From Bacteroidota bacterium (GTDB lineage Bacteria > Bacteroidota > Bacteroidia > UKL13-3): a stretch of 5,541 nt of DNA. Position 1 is the stretch's first letter; every line of letters starts with the position of its first letter. The DNA is taken from assembly GCA_947462865.1 (NCBI GenBank), contig CANHRW010000140.1, positions 1 to 5,541 of the forward strand, written 5' to 3'. Made by a program: the position numbers and the translations under genes. The notes below the pieces were generated by a model. It saw only the letters and a list, made by a program, of their open reading frames with translations. It was not told the DNA's origin and made no database searches. Positions 1-5,541 of the stretch are shown here, one piece after another.

Positions 1-472
1 ATTTCCAATTTTGCCAACTTTTTAAATTGTCTTTTTGTAAGCCATTTTTTAAATCCTCTGCAAACAAATACTCATAATTTTGAAGTACAACTGAGTCGGT
101 ATTTACAGTGTAAATCCAATTGTTTAATTCTGTTAAAGCGCTAAAAATAGTTGAGGCTCCGCCATTTTTAATGAAATAAATATCGGTAGGAGCGTAAGCA
201 TTGGGTTCCTTTATAACTTTTGTAACGGAATCAAAGCCTAAAGCTAGTTGCATTTGTGGTTCAATAGCTTTGAGTTTTGCAGCCGTAATCTGAATCATTT
301 CATCTTTGTAAATGGTTTTGGTATGATTTAGGTAAGGATATATAAACCCATTACTTGCAAGCCATTCGGTTGGAATTTGAATCAATGACAACATTAAAAA
401 CACAAGATACATCAAACTAATGAGCTTGAACCTTAAGTTTTTACTTCTTTTTATTTTAACGTATGCTGACAT
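1..472 (-). CDS. Second GldM-like motor subunit, N-terminal part (runs off left edge)
   Basis: I translated this frame by hand: it opens with ATG at 472-470 and stays open for 157 codons to the window edge, so the 3' end is missing. Residues 1-17 are basic (VKIKRSKNL then RFK), followed by one hydrophobic helix at about 18-35 with the motif ISLMYLVFLML, which strongly resembles the N-terminal membrane helix of GldM (INLMYLVF). The rest should be periplasmic and partly helical, as in the first GldM domain. Arg14 aligns with GldM Arg9 and Tyr22 with GldM Tyr17 (F. johnsoniae numbering, from memory). The start codon overlaps the stop of the preceding GldM-like gene as TAATG, so the two are probably translated together. 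Residues 5-25 match residues 6-26 of that neighbour at 14 of 21 positions without gaps, pointing to a tandem duplication. By family analogy it would be a shaft subunit passing through a GldL ring. It could instead be a shorter protein keeping only the GldM N-terminus; the missing end prevents a decision. Confidence 0.8.
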   Translation of the reverse strand, partial: MSAYVKIKRSKNLRFKLISLMYLVFLMLSLIQIPTEWLASNGFIYPYLNHTKTIYKDEMIQITAAKLKAIEPQMQLALGFDSVTKVIKEPNAYAPTDIYFIKNGGASTIFSALTELNNWIYTVNTDSVVLQNYEYLFAEDLKNGLQKDNLKSWQNWK

Positions 473-1863
473 TATTTTTGAATATAGATGGGTCTGCCGT
501 TGGTTGTTTTAATACCGTCATTGAACAATAATTTTATCTGTTCAAAAACTATCCCTGAACCTTCAGGCATGCTCTTTTGTGCGGCTAACATGTCTCCATT
601 TAAGAACCTGTTGTTTGAATGAAAACTTTGTTTGGTTCCATTAGGGTTTATGATGACCATATTGAAAGCTGCAACCTGCCAAATTTTGTTGTTAGAAGTC
701 AAAGCGTATGCATTAGCAAGTTCAGTTAATTGATTGTATTTATCTTTTAATTGAATAATAGGGGCCGTATTAATTTTAGAGAATAATGATAGGTTTTCTA
801 TGGTTTGTTTTCCTAGTTTCACTAGTAAGTTGAATCTGCCCTCTACAATGGGTGTAATTTTTAAGTGATTACCTTCAATTTCAACAACCGCCTCTTTAGA
901 CAAAAAACTAAGGTCTTTAATTTTTAGCTCCTTACCCAAATATGGGGTAAGGGTAAATGGCTCATTCATGTTACAGACCACTTCTTGTATATTTTCAAGG
1001 AATTTTAAATCAAGAGATTTTACCTCAATTTGTTGAAATTGTTCGTTTCCTTCATTTGATGCAATGATTGAATAATACCCGGGTTTTGAAGGGAGCCATT
1101 TAGCTGTATATGTATTTTCTTTACTTTCTTTTAAATCAATGTTTTGTTCATTAACATGAAGTTTAGGCAATGAACCATTGTTACTGTTCAAAGAAAATAG
1201 AACCTCTTCGCCAATGTAATAAACAGATTTAAGAGATTGTAGAAATGGATCTCTTTTGATTTTTTCTACTGATTTTTTTACAGTTTCATTTTTAACAAGG
1301 GCTTTAGTACTAAAAAAATTGAGGGTGTTTTTTAGGGCTATGGTTTGATAGTTGTTAAAAATATTACCCATAAAACCGTTAGGTATATTTATAAATAGCG
1401 GGTTCTTAGTTTGGTTAGATAAACCAAAAACTGTAAGTAAACTTTGTTTTTGTTGATCAGGAAACATTTCAGCATAGGCAATCATTTCCGATTTTAAGTT
1501 ATCGTAATTGCCATTTTCAATGAATTTTTTACTGAATTTAGTTTCTTTTAGCTTTTCATCAAGGGTTATTGTACTACCAATCACATCACGTAATTGTATT
1601 TTAGCTTGCTCAATTTGATTGATAAAGTCTAGAGTTTTGTTTTTTATGGCGATGTCTTCCAAGTTTTTACACTCGATGTCTTGTAATTGAGATTGTAAAA
1701 TACCATTCAACATGACTTGCGTTTTATGCATGGATTCATATTGTTTGATGTAGTCACCAGATGTAGAGAAAAAATAAAACACAATAAAAACCAAGTATAA
1801 GAAAGATATTTTCTTAAAACTCAGTGCCCTTGAACGGTGTATTTTTACTGTTGAGCCTGCCAT
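472..1863 (-). CDS. gldM: GldM-like periplasmic motor shaft protein
   Basis: A 463-residue protein with a short basic cytoplasmic N-terminus (1-18), one membrane helix (about 19-35, ISFLYLVFIVFYFF) and a large periplasmic part. In known GldLM/PorLM motors two GldM chains pass through a GldL pentamer, and their periplasmic domains carry proton-driven motion to the type 9 secretion or gliding machinery. Here residues 40-110 are helical, as in GldM domain 1; roughly 210-360 look like beta-rich Ig-type domains; and the end (about 395-463) resembles the GldM C-terminal domain, with SNNRF, GSGIVFEQIK and a DG before a final beta strand. The chain is about 50 residues shorter than typical GldM (around 515). 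The position matching the ionisable GldM Arg9 is Ser15 here, while Tyr23 matches Tyr17. The start overlaps the gldL stop as TAATG, the usual gldL-gldM order, and the next gene is a second GldM-like protein. Family assignment is fairly secure; function in type 9 secretion is not shown. Confidence 0.8.
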   Translation of the reverse strand: MAGSTVKIHRSRALSFKKISFLYLVFIVFYFFSTSGDYIKQYESMHKTQVMLNGILQSQLQDIECKNLEDIAIKNKTLDFINQIEQAKIQLRDVIGSTITLDEKLKETKFSKKFIENGNYDNLKSEMIAYAEMFPDQQKQSLLTVFGLSNQTKNPLFINIPNGFMGNIFNNYQTIALKNTLNFFSTKALVKNETVKKSVEKIKRDPFLQSLKSVYYIGEEVLFSLNSNNGSLPKLHVNEQNIDLKESKENTYTAKWLPSKPGYYSIIASNEGNEQFQQIEVKSLDLKFLENIQEVVCNMNEPFTLTPYLGKELKIKDLSFLSKEAVVEIEGNHLKITPIVEGRFNLLVKLGKQTIENLSLFSKINTAPIIQLKDKYNQLTELANAYALTSNNKIWQVAAFNMVIINPNGTKQSFHSNNRFLNGDMLAAQKSMPEGSGIVFEQIKLLFNDGIKTTNGRPIYIQK

Positions 1864-2363
1864 TAGTTAGCTTTACCACCCGAAAGAAAATCTTTGTATT
1901 TGGCGTTCATTTGTTGCATGTAACCCGCATACTCTTCCATTTGTTTGTTAAATTCTTGAACCTTACCATTCATGGTTTTTGTTGATTCGTTGTTAGCTTG
2001 CATTTCCTTGTTGATATGTTCTAACGATTGATTCAAATGGCTAATCTGACTTGAAAAGCTTTTGATACTATCAGACAATTGTTCCATGGCTTTTGCGTAA
2101 GAGCTGCCATCAGGGCTGTTTCCAGTATTTTCTTGTTCCAATTGAGGAAATACATTTTCCCAATGGTATTCTTTGTCATCTACTTTTCTTTCAAATGCAG
2201 ATATGATAAACACAACTGCTTCAATTGCCAAACCGGCAATAAACAATTCATTGGCATAATCCCATCCAATGAATTTAAACATAGATCCTACCAGAATGAC
2301 TGCCGCACCGAAACCATAGATAAAGGTTATCGGATCTAATTTTCCTTTTGCTTTGATTGCCAT
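1863..2363 (-). CDS. gldL: GldL-family proton channel/motor ring subunit
   Basis: A 166-residue inner-membrane protein. GldL pentamers surround the GldM helices and use the proton motive force to drive type 9 secretion and gliding. The N-terminus carries the family signature: YGFGAAVILVGSMFKFIGW (helix 1, about 13-32), ANELFIAGL, then AIEAVVFIISAFE (helix 2, about 39-58), followed by YHWENVFPQL at 66-75, the usual post-membrane motif. The buried charged residues are kept: Lys30 (family Lys27), Glu48 (Glu49) and Glu58 (Glu59). The F. johnsoniae His30 position appears to be Gly33. The cytoplasmic tail (about 85-160) is a predicted coiled coil ending in MNAKYKDFLSGG, like the GldL C-terminus. 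The protein is about 50 residues shorter than typical GldL (around 215), with a shorter loop between the helices. It starts 9 bases after the coiled-coil gene and overlaps the GldM-like gene by TAATG. No gldK lies upstream. Identity is confident; role in secretion, gliding or another process is open. Confidence 0.9.
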   Translation of the reverse strand: MAIKAKGKLDPITFIYGFGAAVILVGSMFKFIGWDYANELFIAGLAIEAVVFIISAFERKVDDKEYHWENVFPQLEQENTGNSPDGSSYAKAMEQLSDSIKSFSSQISHLNQSLEHINKEMQANNESTKTMNGKVQEFNKQMEEYAGYMQQMNAKYKDFLSGGKAN

Positions 2364-2372
2364 ATAATTAAG

Positions 2373-2861
2373 TTATCTTTTTACGATGTAAGTTAAAAAA
2401 TCAGACCAATTTTTACCTTGTTGGGTAATGGCTTTTTGGGTAGCCATTTTCATAAAATATACAAATAAAACCAATGCAATTCCTAAGGCAATGGCTATGT
2501 ATACGTATAAGTTGTAATCTTTTTTATTGATTGACGCTTTTAAATCTTCAATTGATTTATTTTGGGCTTCTATTTTGGCATTGTATGCCTCCAGAATACT
2601 GGTTGTTTTTGACTCAAAAGCTTGTAATTGTTCAACTTGATCATTTTTTAAACGGGTAATTTCAGCTCCCAAGTCCGCAATAATGCTTTCATGAGATTTC
2701 AATGACTCAGTGTTTTTGTTGATAATTTTTTGTTGAGCTTGTATTTTGGTTTTTAATTGATTCAGCTGGTTTTCAGTACTTGCTGAAATCACATCTTGTG
2801 CCTTGATATTGCATAAAGAAAGGAACAATGCGAAACTTATAAATGTAATTTTTTTAAACAT
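2373..2861 (-). CDS. Coiled-coil membrane protein of unknown function, first gene of the GldLM-like operon
   Basis: I do not recognise a named family. The 162-residue product begins with a clear signal peptide (MFKKITFISFALFLSLCNIKA, likely cut near A21/Q22). A long polar alpha-helical region rich in Gln, Lys, Glu, Asn and Ile follows (about 27-112) with coiled-coil character. Then comes one membrane helix (about 119-138) and a 24-residue tail with two lysines and a terminal KR. The expected topology after processing is a periplasmic coiled coil with the C-terminus in the cytoplasm, on the opposite side of the membrane from the GldL coiled coil. It holds the position where gldK is found in standard gldKLMN clusters, but it has no sulfatase-modifying (FGE-like) domain and no good lipobox. 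It lies 9 bases before gldL and is presumably cotranscribed. An accessory, scaffold or anchoring role in the motor is inferred from position only. It could also be an unrelated envelope protein. Confidence 0.85.
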   Translation of the reverse strand: MFKKITFISFALFLSLCNIKAQDVISASTENQLNQLKTKIQAQQKIINKNTESLKSHESIIADLGAEITRLKNDQVEQLQAFESKTTSILEAYNAKIEAQNKSIEDLKASINKKDYNLYVYIAIALGIALVLFVYFMKMATQKAITQQGKNWSDFLTYIVKR

Positions 2862-2940
2862 AGGGTACTTGAATAGTGCTACGAAATTATTATTAATTTT
2901 ATTATTTCTATATTTTATTCACATATTTAGTCTAATTATT
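2862..2940 (-). promoter_or_regulatory. AT-rich intergenic gap with a weak candidate promoter for the GldLM-like operon
   Basis: This 79-base gap separates the polX stop from the coiled-coil gene start and is the only gap in the window longer than 10 bases. On the minus strand, TAATTTCG (2889-2882) matches the Bacteroidota -7 element TAnnTTTG at all but one fixed position. No convincing TTG -33 element sits at the expected distance upstream, and the implied 5' leader would be only about a dozen bases. No GC-rich hairpin with a T-tract follows polX, so read-through from the polX unit is possible. Confidence 0.25.
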
Positions 2941-4593
2941 TTAATTTTTATACATTTTTAGCAATAATTCGTCAGTATTAAAAGAATTTAAGCATCCAGA
3001 ATGGGTTAAACCTCCTTTTCTAGCAGTTAAAATTCCATAGTGCATATCTAAAAAACCTTCAGTATTGTGCGCATCTGGATTTACACTCAATAATACCCCT
3101 TTTTCTATAGCATAGCCGATCTGTCTCCAGTCTAAATCCAAACGGTATGGGTTTGCATTGATTTCTATATGAACACCATTGGCTGCACAAGCATCTATTA
3201 TTTTTTTATGGTCTATAGGATAGCCTTCACGCATCAATAATAATCGGCCAGTTGGGTGTCCTAAAATATGTGTGAAGGGGTTTTCTATGGCTTTAATGAG
3301 GCGGGTCATTGCTTTTTCCTCATTCATTTTGAGATTGCTATGAACAGATGCCACGATGTAATCAAATTGTGCGAGCACCTCATTTGGATAATCCAAGCTA
3401 CCATCATTTAAAATATCTGATTCAATACCCTTTAAAATCTTAAATTGTGGGTATTTACTATTCAATTTGTCTATTTCTTCATGTTGAGCCAAAACCCTTT
3501 CAATAGATAAACCATTGGCATAAAAGGCTGACTTACTATGGTCTGCCATTCCTAAATACTGATAGCCTCTTTCTATGCACCACAAAGCCATTTCTTCAAT
3601 AGTGTTTTGCCCATCACTCCAAATACTGTGGTTATGTAAAGGGCCTTTCAGGTCAGCATCTTTAATGAGTTGTGGTATTTTTTTTTCTTTGGCTATTGCA
3701 ATAAAGGCTTCATTTTCTCTCAATTCAGGTGGAATAAAATCCATTTGAAAATGGTCAAATATGGCTACTTCACTTTCAAAAAATAGGTTTTCGCTCTTTA
3801 TTTCAGGGTATGCTGATTGATGTATTGCTGTGCCTGTTGTTTGAAACAATTGCAGGTAAAATTCAGAGGCTTTGCTTACAAAAATACTAACAGGAAATCC
3901 GAGGTAATTTCCCTGAATTTGCGCGTCTACCCAATGAATGATTTGAAAACCTTCGATCTTAATTAAACAGGCTTTTACATCTTCAGTTGAAGTAGCTGAA
4001 ACCAAAATATCAATCTGTTCCAAAACCTCACAGGCCCTTCTCATTGCTCCGGTGAGTGAAACCAGTTGGAACTTAGTTTTCAATTCAAGTATTAACTGAT
4101 TTGCAGGTGCTTCAGCCCTGGCATAATGGAACTTGTCGGCATTTGCCATTTTGAAATAAATTTGTTGCATGACACTGGCTTGTGTTTTTTCTCCAAATCC
4201 TTTCAAATGCATTAACCTGTTTTCTTTGCAGGCATAAAGCAATTCACCCATATTTTCAATGCCCAATTCTTTCCAAATTAAGCGTACTTTCTTAGGACCA
4301 ATACCTTTTATTTGCATAATTTCTCTTATGCCTTGAGGCGTTTGGTCAATGAGTTGTTCGAGCTCTGGTAGGCTATTTTGTTGTACAATAGCATAGATTG
4401 TTTGTGCTAAACTTTTACCAATGCCTTGTACTTTTTCAATTTCAGGCAAGCTCAACTTTGCCAAGGGGGTAGGGTATTTATCGAGTTGAAATGCAGCAGC
4501 AGCCAATGCCTTAATTTTAAAAGGGTTTCCTTCGTGTAATTCACTCAATTTGGCATACAACTCCAAAATTTCTGCTATTTCTGAATTGTTCAT
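2941..4593 (-). CDS. polX: PolX-family DNA repair protein with PHP nuclease domain and degenerate polymerase site
   Basis: A 550-residue protein, about the usual length for bacterial PolX (around 570), acting in base excision and gap repair in the cytoplasm. The N-terminal 8-kDa-like region and helix-hairpin-helix motifs are visible: VQGIGK (55-60), IKGIGPKK (95-102) and LKGFGEKT (130-137). The polymerase-beta-like palm follows with GAMRR (182-186), but the metal-binding motif normally read as GDIDILV is EQIDILV (192-198): Asp195 is kept and the preceding catalytic Asp is Gln193. The third Asp strand (normally VDLR-like) reads PVSIFV (234-239), with Ser236 at that position. The C-terminal PHP domain looks complete: HNH (320-322), WSDG (325-328), DHS (351-353), GIESD (389-393), VHS (417-419), GHPTGR (445-450), IEINANP (476-482) and PDAH (506-509). 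The likely activity is therefore 3'-5' exonuclease, AP-site or 3'-end processing rather than synthesis. Its ATG overlaps the stop of the DUF1801 gene as TAATG. Confidence 0.92.
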   Translation of the reverse strand: MNNSEIAEILELYAKLSELHEGNPFKIKALAAAAFQLDKYPTPLAKLSLPEIEKVQGIGKSLAQTIYAIVQQNSLPELEQLIDQTPQGIREIMQIKGIGPKKVRLIWKELGIENMGELLYACKENRLMHLKGFGEKTQASVMQQIYFKMANADKFHYARAEAPANQLILELKTKFQLVSLTGAMRRACEVLEQIDILVSATSTEDVKACLIKIEGFQIIHWVDAQIQGNYLGFPVSIFVSKASEFYLQLFQTTGTAIHQSAYPEIKSENLFFESEVAIFDHFQMDFIPPELRENEAFIAIAKEKKIPQLIKDADLKGPLHNHSIWSDGQNTIEEMALWCIERGYQYLGMADHSKSAFYANGLSIERVLAQHEEIDKLNSKYPQFKILKGIESDILNDGSLDYPNEVLAQFDYIVASVHSNLKMNEEKAMTRLIKAIENPFTHILGHPTGRLLLMREGYPIDHKKIIDACAANGVHIEINANPYRLDLDWRQIGYAIEKGVLLSVNPDAHNTEGFLDMHYGILTARKGGLTHSGCLNSFNTDELLLKMYKN

Positions 4594-5051
4594 TACTTTT
4601 TAAGTTGACTGGTATAATTTAAAATCCATTGTTCTGGGCTCATTTTTGAGGCCAATTCAGCAATGAGTTCAAAAGGAATGTGTTCAGGCTTTTTGTATCT
4701 GATACAACTTTTTCCAATGTCTAATTTTTGTTTACTGACTTTGGCATGTGCAGCTATAAACCAATCATACAATTGCTGATCCATGTATAGTCCCATGTGG
4801 TATATTGCTACAAATTGTTTCTGTGAAGCGATTGAAATAAATGGCAATGGTAATTTAGGATTACAATGGTAACCGGCCGGGTACAAAGCATGGGGAACCA
4901 CATATCCAATCATTCCATAGCTCATCTCTTCAACAAATCCTTTGGGTAGATTTTCTTGAAATAACTGTCTGAGTTTTTGAATGGCCTCCAATCTTTCAGG
5001 GGTTAGTTTTTCAAGGTAGGCATGAATGCCTGGGTCATTAGTATTTTGCAT
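4593..5051 (-). CDS. DUF1801-family (YdhG-like) small cytoplasmic protein
   Basis: A 152-residue soluble protein of the DUF1801 type. Support comes from the N-terminal helix LTPERLEAIQKLRQLF, the MSYGMIGYVVPH segment, the core PFISIASQKQFVAIYHMGLY, and near the end DIGKSCIRYKK followed by a helix and a terminal basic tail. The family has no general function; the B. subtilis member YdhG has been described as frataxin-like and iron-binding, which need not carry over here. I chose the ATG at 5051-5049 rather than the TTG at 5075. The ATG lies 4 bases after the transporter stop, and the eight extra residues from the TTG start would only re-read the 3' end of the transporter gene. The stop overlaps the polX start as TAATG, so the protein is probably cotranslated with PolX, though a shared function is not evident. 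Confidence 0.85.
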   Translation of the reverse strand: MQNTNDPGIHAYLEKLTPERLEAIQKLRQLFQENLPKGFVEEMSYGMIGYVVPHALYPAGYHCNPKLPLPFISIASQKQFVAIYHMGLYMDQQLYDWFIAAHAKVSKQKLDIGKSCIRYKKPEHIPFELIAELASKMSPEQWILNYTSQLKK

Positions 5052-5055
5052 AAAA

Positions 5056-5541
5056 TCAGAAAATAAAATCGGCAATCTGTGCTCTCCAAATTAATACAAT
5101 CACTCCCAAAAGAGAAATAAAAAGCGAAATGAAAATGCTTTTACTGAATTTTTCTTTCAATACAAATACACTTGCCAATGTAACAGAGGCTGGTAATAAA
5201 CTCAGTAATGTTTGTGTAATACCGGCAGTTAAATATTGTGTGGCAAGCAACGATAAGCTTACCCCAATAACGGGTCCAAATACAGACCCTATTAAAATGG
5301 GCTTTAATAGTTTTTTGCTTCCTAAAACCTGTTTTAATTCTATGATTGATTGTTTGTTGAATCCGGTAAATACATACAAAACAATTGTGGCTATAAACAT
5401 CCGAATCCATGTGGCATGAATGGCACTCATTGAATTTGTTTCTGTATGAAATCCGTTTTTAGCAAGTACCAAACCAATCCCTTGGCAAATGGCACCTAAA
5501 AAGGCAAATAAAAATCCTTTGGATACAGAACCTTGTGTTTG
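5056..5541 (-). CDS. EamA/DMT-family transporter, C-terminal half (runs off right edge)
   Basis: The frame is open from the window edge to a TGA at 5058-5056, giving 161 residues of a larger membrane protein. Members of this drug/metabolite transporter group are usually near 290-300 residues with ten helices in two EamA repeats, so this is the second repeat. Five hydrophobic segments are visible: GFLFAFLGAICQGIGLVLA, the stretch around WIRMFIATIVLYVF, ILIGSVFGPVIGVSLSLLA, the AGITQTLLSLLPASVTLASV segment, and SIFISLFISLLGVIVLIW. The LLPASVTLASVFVLKEKFS stretch (helix 4 into a KEK loop) is typical of the EamA repeat. The substrate cannot be told from sequence; family members export amino acids, nucleotides, metabolites or drugs. 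A TTG at 5472 is an internal Leu codon, not a start, because the same frame continues upstream. The next gene begins 4 bases downstream, suggesting one operon with DUF1801 and polX. Confidence 0.88.
   Translation of the reverse strand, partial: QTQGSVSKGFLFAFLGAICQGIGLVLAKNGFHTETNSMSAIHATWIRMFIATIVLYVFTGFNKQSIIELKQVLGSKKLLKPILIGSVFGPVIGVSLSLLATQYLTAGITQTLLSLLPASVTLASVFVLKEKFSKSIFISLFISLLGVIVLIWRAQIADFIF

Noticed and set aside
2079..2339. Plus-strand open frame of 86 codons
   Set aside because: It lies wholly inside gldL on the opposite strand, and its product has no family resemblance or sensible domain. It is a shadow of the real gene.
2808..2816. Possible lipoprotein signal (SLC) in the coiled-coil protein
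   Set aside because: The residue before Cys17 is Leu rather than Gly/Ala/Ser, and a better signal peptidase I site (IKA/Q) follows.
1863..2861. ExbB/TolQ or MotA-type motor instead of GldL
   Set aside because: Those have three or four membrane helices with different motifs. The YGFGAAV, FKFIGW, IEAVVFIISAFE and YHWENVFPQL sequence is specific to GldL.
2862..2940. Rho-independent terminator after polX
   Set aside because: The gap is almost all A and T. The only inverted repeat (TTAG-A-CTAA) has no room for a loop, and there is no GC stem followed by a T-tract.
5052..5075. TTG start for the DUF1801 gene, adding eight residues
   Set aside because: It would overlap the transporter 3' end by 20 bases. 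The ATG at 5051, 4 bases past the stop, begins at the natural family N-terminus.
5129..5419. Overlapping open frames on both strands inside the transporter gene
   Set aside because: They overlap a clearly recognisable EamA reading frame, and their translations are low-complexity with no domain.
5470..5472. TTG as the start of a short 138-residue membrane protein
   Set aside because: The same frame continues upstream to the window edge with another hydrophobic helix (GFLFAFLGAICQGIG), so it is an internal codon of a partial EamA protein.
1..5541. tRNA, rRNA, CRISPR array, insertion sequence or integration site
   Set aside because: Coding is nearly continuous and I saw no repeated spacers, transposase motifs, terminal inverted repeats or RNA-gene signatures.

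Overview
The window looks like a piece of a Bacteroidota chromosome. The DNA is AT-rich, gene starts lack clear Shine-Dalgarno sequences, and two of the gene families (GldL and GldM) are characteristic of that phylum. All supportable genes lie on the minus strand, so the window reads biologically from right to left. Coding is nearly continuous and no stretch over 300 bases lacks a gene.

Right part (5541 down to 2941): three tightly packed genes that look like one transcription unit. They are the C-terminal half of an EamA/DMT-family membrane transporter (cut by the window edge), a small DUF1801-family protein, and a PolX-type DNA repair protein. The PolX protein has intact helix-hairpin-helix and PHP nuclease regions, but its polymerase active site appears to have lost two of the three catalytic aspartates.

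Left part (2861 down to 1): after a very AT-rich 79-base gap, a second unit encodes (i) a secreted-then-anchored coiled-coil membrane protein of unknown function, (ii) a short GldL homologue with the two-helix membrane core and the buried Lys/Glu residues of the type 9 secretion/gliding motor, (iii) a GldM-like protein with one N-terminal membrane helix and a large periplasmic part, and (iv) the N-terminal 157 residues of a second GldM-like protein that runs off the left edge. The two GldM-like proteins share a nearly colinear N-terminal helix region (14 of 21 residues identical), so they are tandem paralogues.

The most interesting reading is that the left operon encodes a non-canonical proton-driven GldLM-type motor. 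The lipoprotein GldK normally encoded next to GldL is absent and a coiled-coil protein sits in its place. Two GldM-like subunits could form a heterodimeric shaft inside a GldL ring. This is inference from sequence. What lies left of position 1 (for example a gldN-like gene) would decide how far the locus departs from the standard gldKLMN layout. Three gene junctions in the window are TAATG stop/start overlaps, suggesting translational coupling.
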